Below are positions 22,648-34,160 of a stretch of DNA of 64,000 bases, in pieces. The stretch covers positions 3,720,001 to 3,784,000 of the forward strand of contig JARUPY010000290.1 of assembly GCA_029817715.1 (NCBI GenBank), written 5' to 3'. The notes below the pieces were generated by a model. It made no database searches, had not been told where the DNA came from, and was given only the letters and a program-made list of their open reading frames with translations. The position numbers were made by a program, and so were the translations under genes. How positions within the stretch are numbered: position 1 is the stretch's first letter; every line of letters starts with the position of its first letter. Source of the stretch: Melastoma dodecandrum (taxonomy: Eukaryota; Streptophyta; Magnoliopsida; Myrtales; Melastomataceae).

Positions 22648-24098
22648 ATGGCCAACATGTGGAAATCACTCTTGCTCGTCGCGATTTATGTCGTGGCTTC
22701 GCCTGTCGATGCGGATACGTTAGACGTCACCAAGTACTTGCAACCCGGCCATGATCTCAGCCAGGTATCGTTACGACGAAGGATGTGGTTCTGAGGATTC
22801 GGGGGACGACTCAACCGGGAGGAATTTACGGGCTAACACTCCTGACTGTTTTGATTAAGTAGGCTCTGGCTACCGCATGGAAAGAGGCGTGCGCGTCGCC
22901 GGGATTAAGTAAATTGGTGATTCCGGGAGGGACATACAGGTTAGGGGAAGTAGTACTGAGTGGTCCTTGCAAGGGTCCAGTCGTGCTTCAAGTTGACGCT
23001 ACCCTGGTTGCGCCTGTCAACCACAATGAGATCAAAGGCGGCGGCTGGGTCACTGTCCAGAACGTCGATCAGTTCATGTTGACAGGATCAGGGACGTTTG
23101 ACGGTCAGGGGCAGTATGCTTGGACGAAGAACGACTGCAGCAAGACATGGAACTGCCTGTCTCTTCCAATCGTATGCTGGCTCGAGCACTCTGCCCATGA
23201 AACGAACCAATGATTGTGTTCGATTCTTCGATTACTTGCAGCTTGATTTCGTCGTGTTTTTCAGAATCTGCGGTTTCACTTCATCACCAACAGCCTGATC
23301 AACGGCATCACTTCCCTTGACAGCAAACAGTTCCATGTAAACGTCCTTGGATGCAGGAACCTTACGTTCCAGTACCTCAAGATCACGGCACCGGGGGACA
23401 GCCCGAACACCGATGGGATCCACATCGGCCGCTCAAATGGCGTCAACATATTCAATGTTCAAATCAAGACGGGCGATGATTGTGTCTCCCTCGGCGATGG
23501 ATGCCAGAACGTGAATATAACGGGTGTTACCTGTGGACCGGGTCATGGCATCAGCGTCGGCAGCCTAGGGAAGTACCCCGGCGAAGAGCCGGTGTCAGGC
23601 ATCACAGTGAAGAACTGCACGCTAAAAAATGCGATGAATGGCTTAAGGATCAAGACATGGCCGGCATCGCGGAGCGGGACTGCGTCGAACATGCATTTCG
23701 AGGACATAGTCATGGACAACGTCGGCAACCCGGTCATCATCGATCAGCAGTATTGCCCGTGGAACCAATGCAAAAAGAATGTAAAAGAGCTCGTCGCCGT
23801 CTCTGACCGACTCCTCCCTTCCCCGTGAATCTAACTCTTTAACTCCCCTTCCATTCTTCAGGCTCCGTCCCTCATAAAGATCCAGGACGTTTCCTTCAAG
23901 AACATAAGGGGGACCTCGTCGACTCCCGAGGTGGTGAAACTCGCGTGCAGCAGCCAATTCCCTTGCAAGAACGTGCAGTTTGGAAACATCGACCTCGCCT
24001 ACCATGGCGACCAAGGCCCCGCCACAACGACGTGCACCAACATCCGTCCTGCCATCTTCGGCAATCAGAATCCGCCCCTCTGCAGGGACCTCGCGTGA
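22648..24098 (+). CDS. Exopolygalacturonase (GH28 pectinase, pollen type)
   Basis: Four exons, 22648-22764, 22863-23171, 23265-23780 and 23862-24098, all joined in phase 0, encode 392 aa. A signal peptide (MANMWKSLLLVAIYVVASPV) is followed by a parallel beta-helix with all GH28 active-site blocks: NTDGIH, GDDCVSLG, the catalytic-His segment GPGHGISVGS, and the substrate-binding segment RIKTW. The enzyme should release galacturonic acid from pectate ends in the cell wall, and close relatives are expressed in pollen. The segment between the signal peptide and DLSQALATAWKEACA is short, lacking the usual longer N-terminal block, so the first intron boundary could be misplaced or the gene slightly trimmed there. 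The rest shows no damage. Confidence 0.9.
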
Positions 24099-24529
24099 AC
24101 CCTGAAGGACCTCGCGGATCACGGGGGAGATTAGCTTTCCGGCCCTCGATCGAGGACTCCGTTCCCGTTCGCAGGAGCTGCCGTAGGATGGATAGAATCA
24201 GTCAAAAGTCTCCCCAATCTCTCTCCGTCGATTACACTTTGCATAACCGGAGGAGCCATAGTTTGGGATTCTCCCCTGTAAGTACAGTAGCATTTAAATT
24301 GGACATCTTGTTCAATAGAAGATAAAGATTTCATGCAGATAATTTGGTCTGGCACAGCGTTATCATCCACGTGTCCGCATCTAAATGTGCCGATACGTCA
24401 CGTTAAATTTTAATAATATCTCACGAATATTTACGACCGATCAAATACGAGGAGGTAATGCCGACTGGAGTTGGCGCCTATTTAAACATCCTCGGACTCG
24501 GCCGTTATCTCATAACACTCTCGTCCGTC
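24099..24529. other. Intergenic region with the promoter of the F-box pseudogene
   Basis: No coding frame is supported. A TATA-like TATTTAAA at 24479-24486 lies 50 bp upstream of the F-box ATG at 24530, so the pseudogene kept a promoter-like start. Confidence 0.5.
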
Positions 24530-26138
24530 ATGGATGCTGCCGATCCCTTCCCTCTGCTCCAGCTCGATTTCCGACCCCCGAAGCTCCCCCGCGGCTACGA
24601 TCCGGGGAGACCCAGTTCGGCCCCAAGCCCCATTTCGCTCCTCCCCTGCGAGATCCTCCTCCTGATCCTCTCGAGGCTCCCCCTTACGTCCCGGGTCAGG
24701 TGCAAGTACGTCTGCCGGGCATGGAGGTCCCTCGTGGAGGGAAACACGGAATCCTTTCCCCCCAAGGTCGTCGCCTTTGGGACGGGACTGCGACCCCTGC
24801 GTGTTGTTCCCCTGCGACCGCTCGCTGGGAAGCAGCCTCTGCTTTGTGGACTTCGCCGATGAGGAGCGGTTGTGGAAGGTTAGGAGGCTTCATGTGCCGT
24901 TCAAGGGCTCCATGCCCGAGTTCGAGGACGTTGGGTCGTGTGATGGGTTAGTGTGTGCCGTAGATTCGTTGCAGAGGGATCAGTTGGTCGTCTGGGACGT
25001 ATTTGGGAGGGATCGTTGGGATTTGCCCAAGATGGAAGGGGGGAATCGGGGTTGGAGCAATGAGTGTGTGGTGTTTGGTTTTGGGAGGGATTCGGTCAGT
25101 GGGGAGTTAAAGGTGGTTAGGGTGAGTAGGAATAGGGTCAGGATCGCTGGCGGTGATGGGGTTCCTCTGCCGCAATCGGAGGTGCACGTTTGTACCTTGG
25201 GCAGCAATACATGGAGGAAGTTACCAGGTGATGTATGGTTGATAAGCAATGTCCTGTTTGGTTATTCATTCGGGCTATCGCATCTGAAAGTGTGCTCTTC
25301 ATGAGATTAGGACAGCCATGATGTGGTCAATTCATGGTAGGTCAGCTGAATCATGTTGATGAGTTGGAAGATAAAATTTTGTCTTGATTCAGATTATGTT
25401 CACTGCCTGAATTGACGATCTTGTGTGTTCTTGTTCGCGCTTGTTGATTATTTTGGGGAGACCTCCCCAGTCTTTTAGGTAGATATTCCTTAATGGTAGA
25501 TTGAAGAATCTGAATATTTTGTATCGGAATCAAACATTGAGATTATGATTGTGTTATCACTAAGCATCGTGTCACATCATTGCTCTGATCATTTTGTACA
25601 TGAATGCATCCTTGAACAGCTGAAGGACCTATTCTCCTATTCGGGAACTCGTCTCAACCAGTAGTTAACGGGAGGCTCCACTGGGCTACAATCCCATGTC
25701 ATAGAAACCGAGAATCCCGGATCGTCTCATTCGACCTCTGCAGCGAGCATTCGGGATTGTATCCCAACCGGATTGCCTGGACTTCGGGAGAAGCCATTTC
25801 ACCCTTTTCCTCACCGATGGCTGTGTTTCAACAGCCAACGTGATGTTCTCTCGAGGGGCATTGAACATTTGGGTCATGAAGGTGTACGACATGGCTGAAT
25901 CCTGGATCAAGTGGTACAGGATCGGACCACATGTGCCTAGGAGTTTGAAAGACATGGAAGTAGATCCAGGTTTCAAGATGTCGAGGACATTCTGGCGGGG
26001 CAGGTATATAAGGATGTGTATACGACCGTTATGTAGCCTGAGCAGCGGCAAGATTTTGTTGGAGTGTCGTAGTAAAGGTCTGTTGCGATATGACCCTAAG
26101 CGCGATAAAGCAGAATCTTTCCACTTGCCGGGTCTGCC
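24530..26138 (+). pseudogene. F-box protein pseudogene, main part
   Basis: From ATG 24530 the frame encodes an N-terminal region and an F-box at about residues 40-72 (SLLPCEILLLILSRLPLTSR, then VRCKYVCRAWRSLV). F-box proteins are substrate adaptors of SCF ubiquitin ligases. Near 24770 the frame is lost, and F-box-associated sequence continues in another frame from GRDCDPCVLF to about 25280 (FEDVGSCDGLVCAVDSL). After an intron-like gap the sequence resumes at about 25655 (VNGRLHWATIP, then SFDLCSEHSG), shifts frame again near 25770, and runs through KVYDMAESWIKWYRIGPHV to PGLP at 26138. There a retrotransposon interrupts it. The last residues, KWFDSVVY and the stop, lie at 42973-43000 beyond the element. 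Two frame changes plus the insertion make a normal protein unlikely. Confidence 0.8.
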
Positions 26139-28573
26139 TGTAAATACCCCAAATTCGTAACGGAAGCTTTCAATGCCATTCAAAATTCACCTCGTCTTCA
26201 ATAACCTTCAATGCTTCGACTTGATGACGAAAATCAATGGGTTTCGTAATCTACATTGGTTACAAACGATTCCCTTTCTTATGGCTGCTATAAATCAGCC
26301 ATAAAAAAAAGAAGAGTAGAGAGGAACATACACACAAAAAAGCTTCCCCCTCCAAGCGTTCTTCGAGCCTCCCCTCTCCACCCGACGAGCCTCTCGATCA
26401 AGGTAAGCTCGTGGAGCAATGGAGACCCCCCGACCAGCCTAACCGCGGAGGACACGTTCCGGTTTCACAAGTCGACGGCCGCGGCAAAAAGAAACAACGG
26501 CGACCCCGGACAACCTCCGACGTCCTCCCCTCGCCGTCTCCATGCTCGAGGCCTTCTCTCTCCGGTATCTAGGATCTGCCCTCCCTTGTCCAAAGACGAG
26601 GAGGACTTCAATTACCACCTTTCGTAGCCTCGTAGCTTTGCCGGAAGGCTCCCTTTTGCTTTGACGTTTTCTTGTTTGCGCAGCGACAAGGATTGGACAG
26701 CCGAGAACCAACTCCCGAAGACATCCTGTGGTCGCACAAATAGGCCAAGACTCTCACATTCCCTTCCCTTCACATGTCCTAGCATGTTGGGATACGTTGC
26801 AGCCCTCCCATCGAGCCAAAATAGCTCGGTAAGTCCAAGCATATTTCGGATCAGTTTGCGCAACCTTCGGTTTTTTAGGTATATCTTTCTGTGTGCTTAT
26901 CGGAATCACGCGAAACCACTTTCATTTGATTCCTAACTTAAATACGGTTTTAAGACACCAACCAAGTTAAATTTGAGTCCCTAACCTAGGAGTTTCGAAT
27001 AAAACATTGAATTGATTACAAACAACCGAGTTTCGCACTTTTGGACATGACCGTTTGCATTTTTGCCATACGTCGAACTTCAAATATACTCCAGACATGT
27101 CACAATAATTGTATATGATGTTTCAAGCACAATTTTTTTAGTGGTTTTAAAATGACATGGCATTTATATATGAATGGAGTGTTTTCGAAGAATTCGAGGA
27201 CTTCTAGGCTCGGATCTACATGTCGGCAGTCCACTCTTTTATTCATAAATTTCTTTTTGAAAATCGTATTGACCTAAAACTTATGCCATTAGATGCCTGA
27301 CTTCAAGAGCTTTATTTTGAGTATAAGTAAGCTTATTTTCGTGAACTGTGCTAAAAGTTATACACGTTTTTTTGAGAGGCAGCAAAACTGTCGGAGCTCG
27401 GATCTGCATGTGGATATCTCACTCTTTCGTTCATAACTTTCGTTACAGACCCTAGATTAACTTGAAACTTGCTCTATTGGATTGTTGACTTAAAGAGCTT
27501 TCTTTCAAGTATAAATATGTGCGTTTTCATGAACTGAGCAGAAAATTATATATGTTTGTTTGAAAGGTACCGAAGCTGCCGCGGTTGAGAATCTTTAATT
27601 ACGCATGATTTTCCATCATGTCTTGAACTTGTTTGTTGTCATTGATATAATCCTCGCGTTTATCAAGTACATATTATTATTTACTAATCATTTTTCTATC
27701 TTGACGTTTTCGCATGTGAAAATGCAATCTCGGTAATTCGAGTGACGTTCGGGACATATTGAAGGTCGGCGGGTTCAAACACTTCACATCGTTTGCCTTC
27801 GTTTTCCAACTTCAAGATGATGCACGATGGACCATAGTGGAAATACTCCAGGCGGCCCCAACCTTCATTAAAGGTACAAAGGGGAGGTGCGGGCCTCCCC
27901 GAATTTTTATTTAAGCCCACATGTAACGGGTCGTGGGCCCAAGTGCATAGGCCCACGATCACCACCCTTCCCCGCTCCCTTTGATCTAAATAATTGTCTG
28001 TGCCTGTCCGCATGCCTTAGGCCCATAGGTTTATCGTCGCATGTGATTGTTAAACAAATACACATGAGTTCGGGTCCAACGCCTGAATCGGGTCCAACGC
28101 CCGTTAACAAAAAGCAAACCTTTTGGAGCAAATGCCACCTTTTCGCATGTTTAAATGTAAGAATTCGTAACTAGGAATCCCCGAATCTACTCTGGTTTTC
28201 CGACTTAAACCAAGCTTTTAAAATTAAGTCGGTGGCGACTCCGTAATAGTTTACCTAGGTTAAACAACAACACATTTTTACGAAGCCATTTTGGATGAGG
28301 GACTGACGACACGAGCCGCTCCTGGAACCTCCTGAAGCTTCCTCCTCGGGCCATGCGCTTCTTTTCGCCCGTCGCCTCTTAAGGAGCATGGAGACGATCG
28401 GCGAAGAGTCTGGGCAGACCCGGTCAGGAATCCAAGGAGGGACCACCCTGGTCTTTTCCGCAGTGTTCGACGCTCGAGTCGCGACGCCGACCGAAAGACT
28501 CTAGGGGAGCGGGCCCGGATCCTCGGGTCGTTCGAACCGCTGCGCGCGTGCTAGGCCGGAAGGCGGGCGTACA
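26139..28573 (+). repeat. 5' LTR (2,435 bp)
   Basis: Starts TGTAAATACCCC and ends GGCGGGCGTACA. A TATA box TATAAAT at 26289-26295 suggests the transcription start near 26320. It contains a degenerate tandem duplication with a 188-bp period (units from 27208 and 27396). It matches the 3' LTR almost throughout, with short indels near 26314 and 26946. Confidence 0.95.
27208..27583. repeat. Two degenerate 188-bp tandem units inside the LTR
   Basis: Both units start gctcggatct and share blocks such as the cactctttcgttcataa-like text, aagagctttctttcaagtat and catgaactgagc, but differ by many substitutions. The same pair occurs in the 3' LTR at 41602 and 41790, so the duplication predates this insertion. 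Confidence 0.75.
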
Positions 28574-28580
28574 TCCTGGA

Positions 28581-28599
28581 TGGCGACTCCGCTGGGGAC
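28581..28599 (+). other. Primer-binding site
   Basis: TGGCGACTCCGCTGGGGAC begins seven bases after the LTR end. Sites of this type are described as tRNA-Arg complementary in Tat/Ogre-like elements. I did not check it against a tRNA sequence. Confidence 0.65.
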
Positions 28600-29274
28600 T
28601 CTGCATGTGGATTCCTTTCGAACGCTCTTACATTTTAATCCACATGTGGAGAGGAGTTCTTGTTTGCGTGTGTAATTGCTTGGCTCGGTGCCCTTTGTAT
28701 GCTCTCATGGTTGTGTTTGTTTACTGCTTTCCTAGGCATATGTAGGTGTGCCCGAACCCGGGGCTAGGATTTTTAGGGGGGTCACCGAAAGGCTCAGCCT
28801 GCTACTATTTGCAGTATGGTTTTTGGCCGGGGCCCCGCTTCCCTCAGTCCGAGGGAGGTTTAGAAGCCTTCATCCGAGAGTCTAGCATTGTTTGCTCACT
28901 ACAGGTACCAGACGCCGCATATGCATTTGTTTGTTACTAAGTGACTGCTACCTGTGCAGGGACGGGTCTCAGGTATGTTTTGTTTGCGATAAATCGTAAT
29001 AACTAACCTTGTTCATTTTGCAGCGGTTTGGGTTGGTTGCGGGGGTTTCCTCGATTCCTTTTCTTCCTTCCCTATCTCCCCTATTTACATTACTGCATCC
29101 ATTAGCATTCATTCTGCATGAGTGCCTGCTATGCAAAAGTCGATGCATCAACATATTTGGTCAATATCATCACTCTTCAAACGTAAATAATTCGCATACA
29201 AATTCACCTCATATTAGGATTTGGATTGGATTGTTGTTACAATTGAATGACGTCCAAGCTTGTAGGTTCATCTC
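28600..29274 (+). other. Retrotransposon leader
   Basis: An untranslated stretch of about 0.7 kb between primer site and ORF1. It probably includes packaging signals. No reading frame of note. Confidence 0.6.
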
Positions 29275-30450
29275 ATGGAGTCAATAGCGCTACGCAAGGG
29301 GATTCCATCTACGGATTTGCTTCGACGGTGGCTCGATGTGCTCAGACCCTCGGAAAGGGAGTTCGTGCAACAAAAGCTTGGAGGTCTCTTTCACCTCATC
29401 CGCATGGAAGTCGACTGGTTCCTACTTCAGCATCTCGTCGTTCGCTGGGATCCCGAGAGCTATACCTTCAGATTTGGCACTTTGGAACTGGCGCCGACTT
29501 ATGAAGAATACGGAGATCTCTCGGCACTACCTCCACACTCGGGAATCCTTCCCCTACCTTACGATGACAAGCCAAGAAACTACGTAGCTCGCCTTCTTCA
29601 AATCTCTCCAGCTGTTGTACCCAGCTTGTTTACCGTGGAAGGACATATCAACGTCAACAAGCTCTTCGAGTTACACAACACGCCGTATGAGCCACACATG
29701 GGAGACGGTCAAGGATCAGCAAGGGCCTTTATCCTCTTGTTCACAGGGACTATACTCTACCCATACAGTGAGGCATTGCTCAACAAGCGAACAGTCTACC
29801 TGACAAAAGTAACCATCGAAGGAAGACCGTTTCTTCCCAACCTGGTCGGCGAAACAAATCACAGCCTCACCCGAATTGCGCGCAGAGCTAGGGAGGGTGT
29901 GCAAAATCACAAGTTCACCTTCAGCCCGACGCTGCTCCAGGCTTGGTTCTACATCCACGTCGGCATCACCGGAGAATCGTTCAGACGAGAACAATTTCCA
30001 GACTTGCTCGACCGCATATCAGGACGTGCTCGCCTTCCGACTCGTACCTTTGCTGGTGTCCGAGCTCTCTTCCGCTCTCTAGAGCCTGAGGACTTCTATC
30101 AGATGGCCAAATGCTTCGACGTGGACTGGGCCATCATAAGTTCCCTGGATGGAGATTACATCCCGATCGTCGGGATCACCGGGACATCTTACTACTGTCC
30201 GGCACGGGTTATGCACCAGTTCGGAGGAATTCCGCGGATCAGAGCAGCGCCAACTAAACCATTTGATCCAATCGACCTAGATAGCCCACCACCAAGGGGC
30301 GTAATTCGGCGAGCAACGACACACTTCGCACGCGTGTGGATGACTCTCACAGAGAAAGAGTTCGACCTTCCCCCAAGACATCAGAAGGACATCGACGCCA
30401 AGTCAGCTCGTTTCCAGAAGAAGCGCATTACTCCTTGGGATCGCATTTGA
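29275..30450 (+). CDS. Retrotransposon ORF1, plant-mobile-domain-like protein (391 aa)
   Basis: An intact frame of 391 residues ahead of gag. Segments such as SEREFVQQKLGGLFHLI, VDWFLLQHLVVRWDPESYTF and FGTLELAPTYEEYGDLSALP resemble the plant mobile domain (aminotransferase-like) proteins often found in plant genomes and inside Tat/Ogre-type elements as an additional ORF. Its role in the element is not known. There is no signal peptide, membrane helix or recognisable catalytic motif, and the tail is basic. It is separated from gag by about 300 bp, which may reflect a separate message or a different translation mode. I am fairly sure of the family resemblance and unsure of function. Confidence 0.7.
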   Translation: MESIALRKGIPSTDLLRRWLDVLRPSEREFVQQKLGGLFHLIRMEVDWFLLQHLVVRWDPESYTFRFGTLELAPTYEEYGDLSALPPHSGILPLPYDDKPRNYVARLLQISPAVVPSLFTVEGHINVNKLFELHNTPYEPHMGDGQGSARAFILLFTGTILYPYSEALLNKRTVYLTKVTIEGRPFLPNLVGETNHSLTRIARRAREGVQNHKFTFSPTLLQAWFYIHVGITGESFRREQFPDLLDRISGRARLPTRTFAGVRALFRSLEPEDFYQMAKCFDVDWAIISSLDGDYIPIVGITGTSYYCPARVMHQFGGIPRIRAAPTKPFDPIDLDSPPPRGVIRRATTHFARVWMTLTEKEFDLPPRHQKDIDAKSARFQKKRITPWDRI

Positions 30451-30757
30451 AGATCGACTCTATCATAACGAGCTTCAAATCCCATTTCATCTTTTATTCG
30501 TCAAACTTTTTAATATTCTTTGTAATAAACTTCAGCATAAACGTCGTTTCGCTGACTTGCTTTCTCTCTCTTGGATTGAATTCATTGTAAATACAATCCA
30601 ATCCTTGCATTAGACATGATCATGCATCACTACATATCATGCATCCAAAGTATCACATCGCTCGATATTGATTCAACTCGTTGCTCCTCCAAGGTACTAA
30701 ACGGCCAAGATTGATCCACACAGAAAACGTCCGAGAACCCGCTCCACCAGAGAAGCT

Positions 30758-32953
30758 ATGGCAGCCATCTCTCCAAGCCTCATCTCCACTTCTTCAACTA
30801 CTTCCTCCGTCAGTAACCCTCTCGTGACCGCTGAGGATATCCCAACTGCTCGTGCTGCTGTCTCGACTATCACTACCGCGGGATCGGTTCAAACATCAGC
30901 GCCGGTTTCGCCTCTTGCTAGGTCCCCCGTTCTCGCCGAGCTATTCCCTAGGGCCCCAGTCTTCACCGTTGGGCCATCCACAGCTGGGGTCAGTGCTCCA
31001 GTTTTCATCCCACCTCTGACGGTTTTCACGACGCCGGCAATTGAATCATCAACTGCTCCACCAGTGGTATCACCACTCAACCTCAACATGTCTGAGGCGG
31101 CCCAAAGCACAGCCAATACTTCCCTGGGAGTTAAGGTGGAAACCCTCACAACCGAGCTGTCATCTCTCAAATTGATGATGGCTGAGTTCTTCCAGCGACA
31201 ACCATCGGCTGTACCTGCCATTTCTGTTGTCTCTCAAAACCCCCATCTTCCTCCTATCATGCCTGGATCCACCATATCTACAATGCCACATTACTTCCCA
31301 CATATTCAACCAGGCCTAATCTCTTCATCAAGCCCTCCATTCCCTCATAACCATGTTAACCCTGGAACCGCTATCTCCGCAAGTATAGCAGCACCTTTTT
31401 ATAACCCACACATACGTGGACCGCCTTTTTCGTCAACCACAACACCACCATATCTCCCACCATACTACCCTCAACCTTCCGCACTAGGGCCAAATCCCTA
31501 TCAATCAGCGCCACTTGGGCCATCTCCCTACTTTCCTGCCGCCCCTACAACTGCCGGTTTTCCAGTACCCCGGGCTCCACATGTGGAATCAACTATGCTA
31601 AACCCGACAAGTCGTAATGCGGCCATTATCGATCAGTTATTTGGTGAACAACAGCAGGCCAATGCTTTTGAGACAAGGCTCGAAGCTAAGATTGCGACGA
31701 TGCAAGAAGAGGAGGCGCGTCGTATGGCGAGAATGGAGGAACGCCTCAATGCTATTCAGGGGCACCAAGCTCACAACTGGGAATATGCCAACTACCATGT
31801 CCCCCAGATTCAGGTCCCGCCAAAGTTCAAAATGCCTGAGTTTGAGAAGTTTCGTGGAAATGGCTGCCCGGAGTTACATTTGAAGCACTTCTGCCACAAG
31901 ATGGCTGTATACCCGGTAGATGACAAGTTTCGCATCGCCATGTTCCAGGAGAGCTTAGCGGAGTCGGCGTTGCACTGGTATTACACCAAGGATGTGAGCC
32001 AGTACACAACATTCAAGGAGTTAGCCCTCGACTTTCTCAATTACTACAGTTTCAATGTAGAAATGGCACCCACGATATCAGACTTGCGGAAACTGAGAAG
32101 GTACCGCTCCGAGGACATCAAGCAATTTGCTTATCGGTTCAGAGAGATGGCTTCGCAGATTAAGCCAGCATTGAAAGAGAAAGAGCTGATAGATGAGTTC
32201 TTCCAACTCCTGCCGCGCGAGTATCTACCATACATGATTGGTCAGACCATCACAACCTTCGCCCAAGCAGTCATCAATGCCGATAAACTCGATGGGGCAA
32301 GCCGGGATGGGCTAATTCCTCCCCCTTCAGTAAAGCCAGCCGTCAAACCAAAGCCCAAGGAGCTCGTCGCGGCTGCAGAGCACAATAAGGCAGCGGTACC
32401 GCCGACTTCATATGCGCCAAGGTCATACGCCGCAGTTACCTTTAGACCCCCTGTGCCTGTGGTGGCCAATCCTAGACTGACCGCCCCCGTGACGATGCAC
32501 CAGCAGCAAAGGCCTGCACGGCAAGAGCGTCCCCGACGCAGATTGGAAGACCTAGTTCCGATTCCTGACCCATTAGATGTCATGTTCACCCGACTGAGAG
32601 ACATGGGCTTCATCTCACCCGTAGACCCTAAACCGACCAATCCTTCCTCTTTCGGCTACAACCACAAGGCTAGTTGTCAATATAACTCTGGAGCACTAGG
32701 GCACGACACCAAGGACTGCATCGCGCTCAAGTTTAAAATTCAGAACTTGTTGGATGACGGCGTCATCACGTTCCCAACACCGGCCACAACTCCAAATGTC
32801 ATGAGCAACCCATTGCCCGAGCACGTCAACTATGTCCGGGCAAACCCCTTCGCACCGCTGACTGATCATGAAGAAGAGGTGCATTTACATGAGGTGGAGC
32901 AAGAGATCACTGAACATGTCAATGTAACTGAGGTCAATCAAGGACGAAGCTAG
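30758..32953 (+). CDS. Retrotransposon gag polyprotein (731 aa)
   Basis: An uninterrupted frame. The first 300 residues are Pro/Ser/Thr-rich and low-complexity. A coiled-coil-like stretch follows at about 290-340 (EARRMARMEERLNAIQGHQ). The conserved retrotransposon gag core is at about 365-520 (FRGNGCPELHLKHFCHKMAV, YRFREMASQIKP, FFQLLPREYLPYMIG). Near the C-terminus a zinc-knuckle-like pattern C-x9-H-x4-C (from CQYNSGALGHDTKDC) is typical of this lineage. Gag forms the virus-like particle. The frame ends TAG at 32951-32953 and protease sequence begins in a later frame. Confidence 0.88.
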   Translation: MAAISPSLISTSSTTSSVSNPLVTAEDIPTARAAVSTITTAGSVQTSAPVSPLARSPVLAELFPRAPVFTVGPSTAGVSAPVFIPPLTVFTTPAIESSTAPPVVSPLNLNMSEAAQSTANTSLGVKVETLTTELSSLKLMMAEFFQRQPSAVPAISVVSQNPHLPPIMPGSTISTMPHYFPHIQPGLISSSSPPFPHNHVNPGTAISASIAAPFYNPHIRGPPFSSTTTPPYLPPYYPQPSALGPNPYQSAPLGPSPYFPAAPTTAGFPVPRAPHVESTMLNPTSRNAAIIDQLFGEQQQANAFETRLEAKIATMQEEEARRMARMEERLNAIQGHQAHNWEYANYHVPQIQVPPKFKMPEFEKFRGNGCPELHLKHFCHKMAVYPVDDKFRIAMFQESLAESALHWYYTKDVSQYTTFKELALDFLNYYSFNVEMAPTISDLRKLRRYRSEDIKQFAYRFREMASQIKPALKEKELIDEFFQLLPREYLPYMIGQTITTFAQAVINADKLDGASRDGLIPPPSVKPAVKPKPKELVAAAEHNKAAVPPTSYAPRSYAAVTFRPPVPVVANPRLTAPVTMHQQQRPARQERPRRRLEDLVPIPDPLDVMFTRLRDMGFISPVDPKPTNPSSFGYNHKASCQYNSGALGHDTKDCIALKFKIQNLLDDGVITFPTPATTPNVMSNPLPEHVNYVRANPFAPLTDHEEEVHLHEVEQEITEHVNVTEVNQGRS

Positions 32954-33135
32954 AGACGCCGACCTCGCATGCGCACTCACCATATACCACCCAATGTGGC
33001 TGTACCCCTGAATCTCATGCCGGCATATATTAGACAGGCCAAGAAAACATGCTTCCGGGTTCCAATTGTTCCTCCTAGAATTGAAGTACAACTTCCGGAG
33101 GTCAAGACGCATGAGTCCGAAGGAGATATGCCAAC

Positions 33136-34160
33136 ATGATCGAGTCCAATCGTGGTCGAGGACGAGGCCGAGGACGTGGACGTGGACGTGGATCATATGG
33201 AGGAGGTACACACCCTCAACAGATGCATGCCGCTATACCGAACATTTTTCCCCAAGTACCCCCTCGAGCACCGTATGTCTACATCCCATTGGGTCCAGCG
33301 CAACCGGAGATGCCACCTCAAGCACCTGCACCGATACAGATAGAACCAAAGAGTCCAGTTGTCATTGGTCCAAGTGGCTTGACACCTAGCCCAGAAGTCG
33401 AGCTCATCACCCGTTCAGGAAGAGTGGTGCCGGCTCCAGAGCCCCAACTGCAGCCTGAGTCTTCAAAGCCCAAGGGGCCGTCGAATGAGCAAATTCGCAA
33501 GGTGATCTACTCGGTGAAAGAAAGCGACTACAACATTGTGGAGCAGCTGAAGAAGCAACCCGCCCATATCTCTCTCTTCGATTTGATCCATTCTTCCGAC
33601 AAGCACAGGGAGATGTTGGAGAAGTTTCTAGCCGAAGTACACGTACCGGAGGAGATTGAGGTCAACGCGTTGGACTCATACATGAACGGCATGCTGGCAA
33701 ACAACGCCATCACCTTCTCGGAAGATGACCTCCCAGAAGAAGGACGGGACCACAACAACGCTTTGTTCATCACGATTAAATGCCGCGATACTATTGTTTC
33801 AAAGGTGCTCATCGACGGAGGGTCCGGAGTCAACATCATCCCACTCGATGTAGCTCATAAGCTCGGTATCAACATCGAGAAACTCCCACCTTCCAGCCTG
33901 ACTATTCGAGCTTTTGACGGCGCAAAACGGCAGGCCCACGGCTAGGTGACTCTAGAGATCAAAGTGGGGCCCACTCTCTTCTCCTCCGCATTCCAAATCC
34001 TTGAGACCGCCGGATCCTTCAACATGCTGCTAGGACGTCCGTGGATCCATCAAGCCGGGGCAATCCCTTCGACTCTGCACTAGATGGTCTGTTTTCCTTC
34101 AGATGGCAAGCTCATCACAGTCAAAGGGGAGTGTACCATGGAGTTGTGCCATGAATTGAC
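33136..34160 (+). pseudogene. Retrotransposon protease region, interrupted by stops
   Basis: The frame from 33136 encodes an Arg/Gly-rich start, a conserved pre-protease segment (NIVEQLKKQPAHISLFDLIH), and the aspartic protease active-site region VLIDGGSGVNIIP. A TAG at 33943-33945 stops it, yet homologous sequence continues in the same frame (GSFNMLLGRPWIHQAG) to a second TAG near 34081-34083. Soon after, the frame is lost before the next ORF. The family cleaves Gag-Pol. This copy should not make full-length product. Confidence 0.8.

Noticed and set aside
23643..24122. 159-codon minus-strand frame
   Set aside because: Shadow of the exopolygalacturonase exons; it has no recognisable domain.
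27696..28446. Pairs of small frames repeated at 27.7-28.4 kb and 42.1-42.8 kb
   Set aside because: They recur because they lie in the two LTRs; no protein similarity.
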